From positions 3,486,501 through 3,550,500 of the forward strand of contig CM061098.1 in NCBI GenBank assembly GCA_030770545.1: 64,000 nt of DNA, written 5' to 3'. The translations under genes and the position numbers were made by a program. Source of the DNA: Macropodus opercularis. Taxonomy: Eukaryota; Chordata; Actinopteri; Anabantiformes; Osphronemidae. Below the pieces are notes generated by a model. That model saw only the letters and a program-made list of their open reading frames with translations. It searched no databases and was not told where the DNA came from. Shown one piece after another: positions 28,814 to 40,362 of the stretch (position 1 is the stretch's first letter; each line of letters begins with the position of its first letter).

Positions 28814-28893
28814 AAAAAAAAAAAAGAGGAGGAACTGAAGAGAAACTGAAAGAGGGAGAGAGAAGCGTCAAGGAGGAAAGGGAGAGAGAGACT
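28793..28893 (+). repeat. Long polypurine (GA/AA) tract
   Basis: About 100 bases are almost entirely purine, including a 12-A run, with few interruptions. Such tracts can form triplex DNA; here it overlaps the right arm of the inverted repeat. Open frames across it on the minus strand are low complexity. Confidence 0.8.
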
Positions 28894-31772
28894 CAACAAG
28901 ATGAATTATGCAAAGCTGTCAGAGGCGGCTATTGTTGGAGGTGCTGGCTGTGTTAAAGGGAGCCAGCCCTGATCTCCACCAACCATACTCCATCAACCAC
29001 TCACACTCCCCATGGCTGAGAGCCGTCTGATCTGTGCTCCGGCAAATGGCCAACAACAAGATATGGAGGAGGAGGAGGGGGAGGTGGGAAGGGCGGGCCA
29101 GGGCACTTGGTGACAGGTGGATTGTCTTGGAGGGACACACCAGCGACGACAAGTATGCTCTTTATTACCGTTATTTACAGAGGTCACCGACAGGGAGATC
29201 CGAGCTGATATGTACAGCAGCCCCGCGGAAATATAATTACCGAACAAAGGCTCGGTAGAGAGTTGCCATTTCAGCATTCTGGTCAGCGGCGGCTGGTCCT
29301 GTTTTGCAAAACACTGTGTGTGCTGATGTCGGGCGCGTCCGCCAGCTCAGTTTAAGGCAGGGATTTATGTCTTTATTTTACTTTACGCACAGCTTTTTAT
29401 TAGGAATCTGGAGCCAAACATATCACAATATATTTATATTTCATATGTGCTTATAATGAAAACATTAAGAATGGAGCGTGGTAACATCATCTTGTCACAT
29501 GATGGAAAGGTCACCTCCTCTTGGATTAGCTAACGCGCCTCATCCAGTGTTGCAGCTCCCTGATATTTACAGCTCTTAAAAGGCTTTTTTTTTTTTTTAC
29601 TGAGCCTCATGTTGATGATTATACAAGTCTTGATCAGATGACGTCTTTTTTTTTCCTTGCTGAAGTTGGTAATAAGGCTCTCAGTAATTATTATTTTTAT
29701 AGATTTTTTTTTTTTTATTATTTTACTCAAGATGTTAAGTGATGATAAACAATGGCCTTAATGGCTGCAATTATCCCAATAGGTCTTTGGATTAGTTGTA
29801 AATATATAAAGTAAAGCAACAGGATCAGTAAATGCTTAATAAATTCTTGTACGTTCTCATTGCTTCCTGGGAATAAAGGGTTTTCTACAGGAACGCCTCA
29901 TCCTGCTTCTATGTGCTCATCCAGCAGCTTTTCAGCGGGTGGGGCTCAAACAAAAGCTGTGATGTCACGCACCTCTGGACCAATCAGAGCAGAGCACATC
30001 CCATGCTGATGGCAGTCGTTTGATCTTTTGCTTGGTCAAACTTTAACACAAAATGTTTTCAAAGAATTAGCGAAAGACTTATCTGTCATTTGACAAATGT
30101 ATGAAATTATAATTTTTTTAGTGTTATTCAGGTCATTGTTGGTCTTCTAGCTTCTAGCATCCTCCTCCTCCTCCTTTGCATCTTTGGTGAATAACACAGT
30201 GTTCCAGTTGTTATTTAATGGACTTCGTATAAAGCAAGCTATCGCTTCTAAGGCATCTTTAAAGAGAACTTTCCCCTTTGGTCATCTGTTCCAAATCTCC
30301 AGGTTTGAAGCATAAAATATAGGCACACGTTCCGTTTGATGAATAATAAAGCCCTAATCAGACGTTAAACAAGCAGCTCTCACTCGGATCCTTCAAGTCT
30401 CTCCAACAGCCCTGAAGAGTCAGTTGACTTCACACGATATTATACAGATGCTTTATGGCTCATGCTTTAAAGAAGCACCGAGGTGTAGGACAGTGCTGGG
30501 CGTCAGGGGGGCCGTACGCGGCCGGCGTGGGAGTTGTTGGGATGTGTATGGAGCCGTGGTGCGTAGATCATGAACTGCCTGTTTCACTGCCTCACTGGCT
30601 CGCCAGAGGACCTCTGTGACACTCATTTTGCAGTGTCGACTATTCCACTGAGTGGTCATGGGTGACTGACTGTCCTGATTCAACGTTATGATCAAAGGTA
30701 AAAGGAAATGCAGGAGGGAGTGGCACTAAAAAAGTATAGATGTAGCTAGAGATGAGTTTTTAATGTGATTTGTGATTTTATTTTTATTTTTTTTTACCTC
30801 CAAAACGCTGAAGTTCCTTGGTTTGACTTTTCTGTGCTCTGTGTTCATTAGCGAGTTCCCTCGGACTCTCTTGGCGAAGCAGAGGCAGCTCTTGCATATT
30901 CCTAAAACACTGGCTTTTATTCTGCCGCTTAATGACTCCCACGCTTTGTACATCTTTCAAACCACAGCGAATGTCTCTCGTGCAGTGTCCCCGCAGACGG
31001 ACCTCGTGTGGAACCAGGGTGCGTTGACGAGCAGTAAACAAGACGACGTGCTTAGGTACTTGGAGTCGAGCCCGGATGTTTATAGGGGGCTTTGTGTGGT
31101 CACTCAAGAGCTTATAGCTGATTAGGACACAAATCTAATTCCTTCTATATTGGGGGGCCAGCGGCTCAGTGGGCAGGACTTATAGCCTTAGCTGTTTTTC
31201 AGACAGGGAATCTCTTTACAAGTCCATAAAGAAGACAAGAATCGTAATCGGGAGGCTTCTGGGCGTGCCTGCTTGCCCTCATCCTCTACGTTAATCTGCC
31301 AATCTTGACAGGTGTGTACAATTTCCTGAAAGTGATGAGATGTGAGAGAGATGTCCTGTGGCATTGTAAAAACAAGCGTGTGTATGTGGAATGGTGTTTA
31401 GAGTTAAGTGTCAGGGTTACAGGGGAGCGTGTCACTGATTGCATCTCAGCCCATCGGGGAACACAACGATATCCAGCAACCCGGAGGAGGTGAAGGGGAA
31501 AAAAATGTTGAAGAGGCCTGGAACCGCTCACAATTTTCATTATCCCTGCATCCTGTACTTCACCCGCGACTTCTTCAGTTTTTGGGAAAGTCTCTACGGG
31601 GCTGGTGTTATCTTGCAGCGCGACACCGCGCCATCCCGGCTTCATTGGAAGGTTTTGATGCTTGATGTGAAACGAAGTAGATCTCATTTGGGGAAAGAAG
31701 GAGTCTGATACTCTAGTCTTACAGCTCAGCCAAGAGAGAAATGAAAGTGTGCTGTGTGGCATGTGTGAGACG

Positions 31773-31796
31773 GTGTGTGTGTGTGTGTGTGTGTGT
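31773..31796. repeat. GT microsatellite, 12 units
   Basis: An uninterrupted (GT)12 about 1 kb upstream of the first coding exon of tenm3. It is the longest perfect dinucleotide run I noticed and is likely polymorphic. Confidence 0.95.
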
Positions 31797-32788
31797 ATCA
31801 GGAGGCAGTGGAAAATGGCTGGTAATAAACATTTCTGACACACCAGGGCTCCACATTCCATTCAAAGCTTTTTTTTTGTGTGTGCAAGTCACATTTTCAT
31901 TCCTCTTGTCCAAATTCTAGAGCTCTGCCTTCCTTCACCTGTGGGGGAAGAGAATGAATGAATGAATTACGATTTTAACATGTATTTTTATTTATTTCAT
32001 TATTTTTTACACACACAAGTTCGTAATCCGCTAAACAGAGCATTCTAAGTCATTTTAATTGTGAGCACTCCCTACAGATTTTTTTTTTTAATAAATCCAG
32101 TGTTTGACTAAATAAACTTGCATTCAGCTAATTCTACCTACATAGATCAACTGAATAAAAAAAAAAAACTTGACACGTCTGTATAATTTAGGCATTTAAC
32201 CATCAACCAAGCAATAAATATTAAATATATATGTGTACTTTTCATTTTACAGAGAAATATTTTGGTTCTGTTTTTGTTTCCTACTTCTTTCCTAACTGGG
32301 TTTATTTTGTGCATCTTGGTCAAAATGATAATTATAAATCACAGATTAAATAAAAAAATGAAAGTGTGATATGATCTTATCAAAGGTACCTTCCACAGCG
32401 ATGTGTGACTTGCTGAATGCACCATTTAACTAATAAAATCTCTCATTAAAATTTTAATTTTTGCCTTGGAAAAACTTATAGGCTTTTGTGTTGTTTCTGT
32501 TTAGATTTGCATTTGCTTGATTTTAATATAAAAAAAATGAAGCTGTGAAAATAAACACACTGCCGATGAACTTTAAAAGGCGAAAACGGGCAGAAAAGGA
32601 AGGTCACCTTCTTTTGAGAAGGGGCAGTCATGTATGACGAGAGTTCACGGGTGAGGTTTCAGGGGTGGGGAGGTAGCAGTGGGGGTGGGGCGGCGAGAAG
32701 GGGGATAAGTGTGTGCTTTTGAAGATGAAGCAGATGGATTAGTGTTATCTGAGCTCCTTGCTTCCTTTCCTCTTCTCTCTTTCTCCAG

Positions 32789-32973
32789 GTGGAGTGGGTA
32801 GAAGACTGAAAGGGCTGAACAAGTGACCAGAAGTGGGAAGAGGGGAAATCGGTGCAGGACAACAATCACAACCAGAGAAGGGAGAGAAACCAGTGAAATA
32901 ATCCAGTGGCGAGAGTCTCAGGAGAGCGTCGGTGGTGAAGGGGAGGGAATTGGATACCCAGCATGCAGGCAGC
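32789..32973 (+). other. tenm3: 5'UTR part of the first coding exon of tenm3
   Basis: The exon start is set by a strong splice acceptor: an almost pure pyrimidine tract from about 32,757 ending in CCAG at 32,785-32,788. The 185 bases that follow are purine-rich, carry an in-frame stop at 32,899-32,901, and contain only one ATG before the main start, at 32,963. The presence of an acceptor means at least one non-coding exon should lie upstream; the CpG island near 21 kb is the best candidate in this window. Because no transcript was available, the acceptor is inferred from sequence alone, and a transcription start inside this stretch is not excluded. Confidence 0.7.
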
Positions 32974-32986
32974 ATGGAACGGGTGA
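32963..32986 (+). promoter_or_regulatory. Overlapping upstream ORF (7 codons plus stop) at the tenm3 start
   Basis: An ATG at 32,963 has A at -3 and C at +4, an adequate context. It opens a short frame reading MQAAWNG and stops with TGA at 32,984-32,986. It is out of frame with the teneurin start at 32,974 and ends 10 bases beyond that codon, so ribosomes using it pass the main start. This arrangement usually lowers translation of the main frame; the effect here is inferred. It is the only upstream ATG in the predicted 5'UTR segment. Confidence 0.55.
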
Positions 32987-33244
32987 GGGAGCAGCGGCCT
33001 TTCTGCTCGCTGTCCAAAAGCCAGAGAGACAGAGAGAGAGACTCCGACAGAGACAAGGATCGGGAGCGCCGTTACACCGCCTCCTCGGCTGACAGGGAGG
33101 AGGGAGCCTGCCGCGTACCCACTCAGAAATCCTACAGCTCCAGCGAGACGCTCCAGGCGTTTGAACATGACTCTTCGCGAATGCTGTTTGGAGGCAGAGT
33201 CAAGGAGATGGTCCACAAGGAAAGTGCAGAGTACAGCAGGCCAG
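32974..33244 (+). CDS. tenm3: Teneurin-3, first coding exon (residues 1-90 plus one base)
   Basis: This exon encodes the start of the intracellular Ten_N domain of a teneurin, a type II single-pass synaptic adhesion protein that binds latrophilins and other teneurins. The ATG has a strong context (A at -3, G at +4) and is the first in-frame ATG after the stop at 32,899. Residues 9-13 read PFCSL. Residues 47-60 (RVPTQKSYSSSETL) and 65-82 (HDSSRMLFGGRVKEMVHK) carry the conserved teneurin N-terminal motifs and fit the teneurin-3 version best. Residues 16-33 are an Arg/Asp/Glu-rich run about ten residues longer than I recall for mammalian teneurin-3. The exon ends at CCAG before GTTAGC, a phase-1 donor that splits a Gly codon. 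That donor departs from the usual GTRAGT pattern but is supported by perfect frame continuity with the next exon. A teneurin-3 paralogue is possible. Confidence 0.95.
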
Positions 33245-34986
33245 GTTAGCACGAACAAATGTTTACTCAAGTCGTCCAACTGTAGGGTTTGTCAATGTTT
33301 GTCTGGCGAATCTCCATAATGTGAACTAAATGGCTGCTAGATGAAGAAAACTCACAGGAGGGACCATATTATCAACCAGGCTACAATAATTAGGGTTAAA
33401 TATCAAAAATCCTCTTGTAGAAACGTGAAAACAGCTTTGATAAATCCAGATTCTCTAAGCAAAATCCTCCAGATCCATCGTTACTTCCATTTTATCTGAG
33501 GCAAGATTTTTGTTCAGCCATTTTACACTTTTCTCCCATTTAGTCAACAAATGCAAGTACAGCACCGGTGTTTTAGTCGGTGGTACACACAGTACAATCA
33601 TTAACTAAAGACTCTGTTCTAGTTTTCCGAACTATCAGATAAAACTCTTACTAGGTGTGATCCACCGGCCGATGTGACCTTATAAAATGTTCACATCCTG
33701 CTAATTATGCAAAAAATGCTCGGTAAATAATTCCCTGCGTTAATTGGCTGTTAGAAAGTGCTTTAATTCCTGTAATTAAAAAGTTTGATCCATCCATTGT
33801 GTTTTATGGCTCCTTTGGCTCGTAAGATTGCAGTTATAAAATCTATCCATTACTCCCTTACATTTTCTTGGTGCTAATTGGTGCCCGTTTTAGAATTAAT
33901 GGGATTATGATGAAGTTGTGGGAAGAATGCTAGTTTTCTTCATTTCTTATAAATTCTAGCCGTTTAATGTTAACGACTATTTCTTACATCATCACCGTAA
34001 ATGTCAGACTTAATGTTATTCATATGAAAGTGGAACGGGAGCGTTTTCTATAGCTCGCTCTGTTCATTGTATGTGTGGCGGTGAATGGAAATATAATCAT
34101 TTGGAATTATATGATTTTAATTTAAAAAAATGAAATATGCTGTGAAACAATGTAAATGTAAATTTGACATGAGTCTAAATTTCATCACCAGGAGCTGTTT
34201 TTTTTAAATGTTTTTATTGTGTATTATAACATTGACACATCTGACCTTGAAATCTGAACACGACTGCAGCCCTGCTCCCTGTTTACTTCTTGTCATCCAT
34301 CACTTAAAATACAACACGCATGCAATGAAATAATAGAAGGTGAGATGCTGAATTTGAGCTAAAATAATTTTACTTATGAGTTAATTAATGAGTTTTATTT
34401 TTGTGCCCTAATGGTGGCAAACAGACCTGAAAGCTGATATTTCACCGTATTAGTTGTAAGTGATAAGGACACTAAATTTCCCTAATTACTCAGAGCTGCC
34501 TAATGAGGTTGATGTGATATTTTTGCTTAGTGGCAATGTCCATAGTTTTTCATGAAGAAATAAACTTCACTGCTTTTATTATCTTGTTAATTTTTAAAGC
34601 TAATAGAATTTTAGTATTTTAAGTGAAAAGGTGTGTTTTTGAAAATTGCTAAAACTATAAATGATCAACGATGAAAAGCATTTTTCTTTCATGTGTGAAC
34701 ATGTGTAATTCCACCTGATTTGTATTGTGTTTAAATGTCTAAAATCTTATTTGATTCCTGTAGAGCTGTCTTGGTATTTTCAGTTTAATGCCTTTTGAGC
34801 ATCTTGATAAGTCGATGAGTGTTAAGTAGCTTGGGAGGATGTTGTCAAGGCTTTAATTTAACAATTACCCCTCCCCACTCTTCCCACCATGCTCTTAGGT
34901 TAAGTGTTTTTTTAAGTAGCTCTGCTCTTGGCCATTAACCGCGTTGTTGCTTGGTTTGTTAACTTTACAACTTCTGTCATTCACAG
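33245..34986 (+). other. tenm3: tenm3 intron between the first two coding exons (1,742 bp)
   Basis: This phase-1 intron starts GTTAGC and ends with a pyrimidine-rich tract and CATTCACAG. It is AT-rich and has no coding frame that I can support. Several homeodomain-type TAATTA or TAATTG cores and one POU-like octamer are concentrated between about 33,640 and 34,020, which is annotated separately. A second stretch near 34,380-34,560 has similar AT-rich composition without obvious simple repeats. Confidence 0.85.
33640..34020. promoter_or_regulatory. Candidate intronic enhancer or conserved non-coding element
   Basis: The stretch has non-repetitive AT-rich sequence with a POU/octamer-like TAATTATGCAAA at 33,702-33,713. 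It also has homeodomain cores near 33,740 (TAATTGG), 33,772 (TAATTAA), 33,873 (CTAATTGG) and 33,894 (ATTAATGG). The density of such cores, without microsatellite character, resembles the conserved developmental enhancers found around neural genes. Conservation cannot be measured from one sequence, so this call is an inference from motif content only. Confidence 0.35.
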
Positions 34987-35262
34987 GGCAGACATTTTCG
35001 CTGAGGCAACTGGGGATTTGTGAGCCATCGGTTCGCAGAGGCTTGGCGCTCTGCCCTGAGACGGGCCTCTCCCACCCACTCAGCAGCTACTCCAGAGGAC
35101 CAGTCGCCACAGAAAACCATGAACCTGTATCACCGGAACGTACCATGACTCTTTGGGGAGCGGGGGCAAAGTCTGGCCAGAATTCATGCCTCTCTAGCCG
35201 CTCAAACTCGGCGCTCACGCTCACTGACACGGAAATGGACAATAAATCGGACAATGAGATGG
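34987..35262 (+). CDS. tenm3: Teneurin-3, second coding exon (residues 91-182 plus one base)
   Basis: The exon continues the Ten_N intracellular domain. The first two bases complete the Gly codon split by the previous donor, giving GQTFSLRQLGICEPSVRRGL, which matches the teneurin-3 pattern closely. The middle (residues 113-147) is more diverged but keeps a TEN..PVSPE..M.LWG framework. The end has the conserved CLSSRSNSALTLTDTE block (residues 158-173) followed by NKSDNE. The length is 276 bases and both ends are phase 1, so skipping this exon would keep the frame. The donor is ATGG before GTGAGT, close to consensus. No transmembrane segment is reached; the next exon, a proline-rich region in known teneurins, was not found in the window. 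Confidence 0.95.
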
Positions 35263-38200
35263 GTGAGTGGGGCACACTTAACATTCCTTCATCTTAAAAC
35301 GCTTATTTGTTTGCGGCTCCCGCTTTCATTGCGTTTCAAAGGAGAGGAATCACCAAGCAGAAAACGCAGCAGTAGGTTGGATTATGGTCGGTGCCAGAGA
35401 CGAGGCCCTGATTGGTGGGAAAACGTGGACGCGCGATTGGTGGGGCTGGTATCTGGAGAGGCGTTCGCAGCTGCCTTTCCTTCGGATCAAAGGCGCGATT
35501 CCTTGCTGCATGCGGGAAAGAATTTGGCCTTCTGATTGAGTAGTTGCTAGTCACCTGGTCCTTCTCCACAGGAAGCAGAGGAGTTTGATAAAGTTTCCCC
35601 ATGGGCTAGCATATAATCAAAGATAGCTTTGTGTGCCTCCGTCTGAGATTTTGCTTAGAAATTCTGCAGTGGTTGACTGGGCATGCACAATGGCTGATTA
35701 AATGGGTACAATGGTTTGAAGTGCAAATTTGATCATGCTGGAAACCTGAGATGGAGGATTGAGGTTCTCTGTTTGAAGAGGGCAAATCTTTGTTGCGTCA
35801 AATGGAGGCAATGCATATAAAACAGCTACACATCCCCTTTGTCGTTGAATTTACACTGTGTTACACATATTTTATGCTCTTTTGTTTGTTTTACCACCAT
35901 TTCCTGAAAGCTTAATTTGGAAATTCCAGAAAATCATTCACACCTCTGCCGCACTACTTAGCAACAATGGCCTTCACTGCCGCCGTTCGACAGGCGTTCC
36001 TCCTCGTACACACTCCCTCCGTACATGCGTTGCACCTCTTTAGCCTGTCACTAGTATTTCACGCCATCGTTGAAGTTATTTCCACGCATTCATATGGTTC
36101 AGAATAAAGCTTTAACACAGTTTTTTGAATGGCGAGTGCTCCTGACACAGCACATCGTTCATCATCATCATGGTGCGAGCCTTCGCCGTTATAACACTTC
36201 CAATGTAAATCTCAAATTATTTCAGGAACCCGATGATCTCAAAGAGTGGCGGGCAGTTAAAATAATTGGGGTTGATTACACTTTCCCTGGCGAACATTAA
36301 AGAGAGGCCAAAAGGGAAAAATGTCTTGTGTTCATGTGCTATCAGTTTTTATTCTGAAAACATCGGCTACAGCCTGACATTTGAAACAAGTCATTTTCTT
36401 AATGGCAATATTCATCATAGTGAGCTCGCCTCCGTGGGGGGAGCTGTGGAAGTCTTGTACTTTTTCAAAATGCCATCAGAATTCAAGCCTGTGTAGTCGC
36501 TCCAGCGTGCAGCCTTTGCTTTGGCCCGATACTCTGTATACGTTTTTAAGTCGCTAAAAGCTCGTTCTAACCGCGGAGGTGCTGGTAAACATGACCCTCA
36601 CCTTGTTGGTGCCCAGCTCCAGTCATATGTGTTGCTGAACAGGCTGGGCACGAACCCGTACCGCCAGGCATGCCTCCGTTCTGCAGAGGCTGCCTTCCAC
36701 GGGCTCATCTTTGGGGTTCGATTGCACCTGCTCCCTGCCATTCAGCTGCACGAGCCCCTTGCCCCAGCCGCCTCTGGAGTTCCGTCTTCAGAAGCGACTG
36801 ATTGGCTCTGGTTAGCAAGCAACGAGGCTTCATCCAGCTCACTATTGTTTCAATCAGTTTCATTATAGAGAAAATAAGCAATACGGGCTACATCCGTATC
36901 CCTGGTGCCATTCCTTGAATAAAACACCTACAAACTAATCTAAATCCTAACGTTAATAAGTTTCATTTCTTTTAACTGCTCATCATTTCATTATGCTGAA
37001 ACAGAGCTGAAGACGGAACAATGTGACTCGTGGTGTAATTTAAAATTCGGACTCCTTTTTGTCCAACTATTTTTGGCGCTAAAGTCCCTTTAATCAGTTG
37101 GATTTCGAGCCGGAGCAAAGAAAAACCTTGCTACAGTTCCACCTCTATAGATCTTGGTCTTTTTTCTTCTTCCTCGTCAGGAGGCATTGCACTTTTGACT
37201 TTCACTATTTAATGAAGCAGCTAAGAGAAATGACCCATCCAAAGGTTTCCATCAACTGAATATGCATGCAGAATCTCCGACAAGGGGCTGTTCAGCCCCA
37301 CTTATTCATAAATGAACTCAATATTTCATTCTAATTCGCTCTGTTCTACAGAGTGTTCGACACAGACAAGTACCAAAGCCTCAGCACTGAGCAGAGCGCG
37401 GCATCTGCAAATGTTAACCTGCACGATCCAAGAGAAAGGGGTCCACCTTTTAAAGAGCAAGCTAGTGTGGTCATCCAGTTGGTTGGAGCCTCTAAATGAT
37501 GCACTCGAGGCCAGAGACTGAATGAGACAGGTCAGTTTTTAAAGTCATTCATTTGCCACTTTGCAAATACCTCAACTCAAGTACAGTATTCAAACGAGCG
37601 CACGCAGCCCTTAGCAGGTTAACTTGGGTTTTGTGCTCCTGATTCCGTTAATTTCTATGTGGATCATGTCAACTGCTTAAAATCGAATACATTTGAAATT
37701 GTCGTAATAATTATGTGCTTTTTAAAAAGCCAAGCTGCTGCAGTGGGGCCCAACACAGCTGATTATGTCAATCGCAGCAAATCATCTGTCGCAACATTGT
37801 TTTTTTATGAAAAGTAGGACTTACACAGAAATCCATTGAGTGGCTTCCATTGATTTTGCACCTAAGATAATCCCCAGCCACTGTTAGAATCCCTGAAAAA
37901 CAAATGCATTGATTATTGGGATCCTAGTTCTAAGAATGGCCATGTGATCCTGAACAGATGACACCGTTCGTGCCGAAGCTCTGCTCTGAGTGGACAGAGC
38001 ACAGCACGATACATAAAACACATGTATCTGTTTATTTTAAAGTACATTATATTGAAAAATTTCCCGAAACGTAGCCTATAACTGCGTGCCTACATGGACA
38101 ACATGTGCTGTGTGTGTGTGTATTTTTCTCACACAGAAATTATTTAATATCTGTGCCTATGATGGCGCACGACTGGTAGATGGGCTGTGCATCAGTACAT

Positions 38201-39754
38201 GGCCTCACATACCTTCACTCATGTTGTAGGGGGAGCTGTGAAGTGTTAGAACTTCATGTCTGCGGGGAGCATAAGTCTGCTATAAGTGGAAACCCCGATT
38301 CAAAGGGAAATGTTTGCACTGAGCGGCAGTGAGATAAAAGGACGCTGCAGACATTTTAATATAGGGGAAAGTCTTCAAGTTAGAATCTCAGAATTTTGTA
38401 AAACCAGCTTACTGCTGAAGATTAGGATAAAAAAAAATGTTATCCTCCTGAAAGCCAGTTCCCACAACAGATGCATTATCTAGACACTGAGTAATTCATT
38501 ACAAGCATTTACATGCACATGCTGTAAGATAACTTGTTAAAATCACTGCTGCTCCAGTTGATCTTTATAAAAATTGTTTATAATTTAAAACTTTCTATAA
38601 CTAGAATAGAGAAAATGTATTTAGAAGATTAAAGTTCAGGTGTTTTCTCAGGGAGGTATTGATTTTTAAACAATATTTAATGATGGAAATACCAAGAAAC
38701 ACGGTTGGTTTGTAAAAGGTGACCTTGGTCTTCACTGAAGCATTCTTTGTGCTGGAATTTATACATTTAAAAATTATACAAACAGTGGATATGCATGGGT
38801 TGGAATGTGGGTCACTTAATGTCCCTGGGTATTTCAGTCCTGCACAGGCAAGCAGCTGTCGGTGCAATGTGTGGATTTTTATTTATTTATTTTAATATCT
38901 GGGAAAATTGAAAACGGATAATGGGACTAAGCACGCACTTACTTTTCATGTCAGACTAGAATTGCACGGCACGCACTTGAAATGCATTTCATTTAAGCAG
39001 TGAAAGAAAGTGTCCTCTCTCCACAAACAAAGCAGTGGGGCAGGAGTCAACAGGACTTTCTGTTCTGCAGATAACAGGCCACTGCTTCTCATCTTGTAGA
39101 ATGGTTCAGGTTTATGTCTTGCTGTGATATAAATATTCATATTTTCGCCTGTAAACACATGAGTGAAAGCAGCAATAGAGAAAGGTGTGGTTGTTTTCTG
39201 TTTTGTGTCTTTTTTCCACCCTAACGTCAGCTGCGCTGGCTTCAGAATCAATATTATACCCTTCATAAAACATGAATGACTGCACGAAACAGAAACACAG
39301 CATGGCCCAGTTGAGTTGTATTCCTAATAGGGTGTGAAAAAGCCTGCGCTGACTTGTTAGGCGCTGCAGCTACGGCACTGCAGCACCTTGTGACAGCTCT
39401 CCTCGGCCGTATTAACTGTCAGAGGGGGTTTATCATTGGTGGGAGGGGCTTGAGGCCTGCTGACCCCTGGCTGGGAGAGAGGGACTTCCTCTGCAAAGCC
39501 CGTCATCTGGCCCTCACCGTCTGAGGTTCTGAGCAGTAGCAGGTGCGCGTTTGGTTTGGCTGCTTGGGAGTCGGACGTTTTCAGAAAATCATTTACGTTT
39601 GCATCTAAGCTGCAGGTGCCACACAGTCGTACGCGTTTTACAGTCACAGATTCGTTGTGAGCGCTGTGCCAGCAAAAGGTTAATTAAATCAGTAGAGGAG
39701 TCACAGTAAAGTACGCTGTTGCACAGCGAGCACCGAAAGCTTTTTGGGTGGGAG

Positions 39755-40362
39755 TATAAAAGTGTATGAGCCTCCCTCTGTGCCCGTACTACTGTTCTCT
39801 CACTTTGCGCCTCTTCCTCGCTCCTGTCCCACGTGCACACGCACACTTTACCTCGGAAAAGATTAGAAAAATCAAGCAAGAGCGCAGACGTTTACACGCG
39901 GCGAGAGCACGCACGCGGGACGTCACGCCGACGAAGGTGACGTGCCATCTGTCAAACTCCTGCCTCAGATCTGTGCCCTGAATTGTGACAGTGAAACCGG
40001 CCTATTGATCGCAGCAGGCAGAAATTCTCCCTCACCACTTTCATGACTCAATAGGGCACGAGCCGACCACAGAAAGAATAAATAACATCAGTTTTTTCTT
40101 CTGGTCCAAAGGGCTGGCCATCTGTGATGTCTTCTGAAGAACACTCCAAACCTAGGAGAGAAAACAGTTCCATCATTTGTTAATGGGAGCCGGGGAAGGC
40201 GTCTGAGCTTCATCTTCTGCCTCGTCAGAGGAGGAGAGGCATCCTCTGATTGCCATCATTTATTGTCATCACTTCCTGCTTGCTGGCACCGCTGCCGGTT
40301 AAGTGCTCACATTGTTAGAGCTGGAGCTGACAGTTGAATGCGAGACGCGCGGCCGTGACGTC
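39755..40362 (+). promoter_or_regulatory. Candidate intronic promoter: TATA box with CRE-like sites
   Basis: A TATAAAAG lies at 39,755-39,762, followed by a CpG-richer stretch at 39,880-39,950. Three TGACGT-type cAMP-response half sites follow: GACGTCAC at 39,919-39,926, TGACGTG at 39,938-39,944 and TGACGTC at 40,356-40,362. The region lies inside the large tenm3 intron on the same strand, so an internal promoter for a shorter transcript is possible. No downstream coding exon was identified, so the role is speculative. Confidence 0.25.

Larger units (their letters stand above)
21791..32788 (+). other. tenm3: Probable tenm3 5'UTR intron
   Basis: If the CpG island holds the first exon, this 11-kb stretch is the intron before the first coding exon. 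It contains no recognisable coding sequence. It has the TG repeat, hairpin and polypurine tract at 28.4-28.9 kb, runs of T or A near 27.1, 27.7 and 29.6-29.7 kb, the (GT)12, and a very AT-rich 600 bases at 31,960-32,560 just before the acceptor. The AT-rich stretch may be regulatory or simply unconstrained. Confidence 0.5.

Noticed and set aside
31286..31861. 191-codon open frame on the minus strand, the longest in the window
   Set aside because: It starts across the GT microsatellite (encoding a TH repeat), has no known domain, and overlaps several open frames on the other strand.
32932..32973. A longer teneurin start 14 codons upstream
   Set aside because: That position is GTG, not ATG; nuclear genes rarely use it and the ATG at 32,974 has a strong context and aligns with the family N-terminus.
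36521..36868. 115-codon open frame on the plus strand
   Set aside because: It begins at a TTG, not an ATG, and shows no teneurin or other family motif despite moderate GC content.
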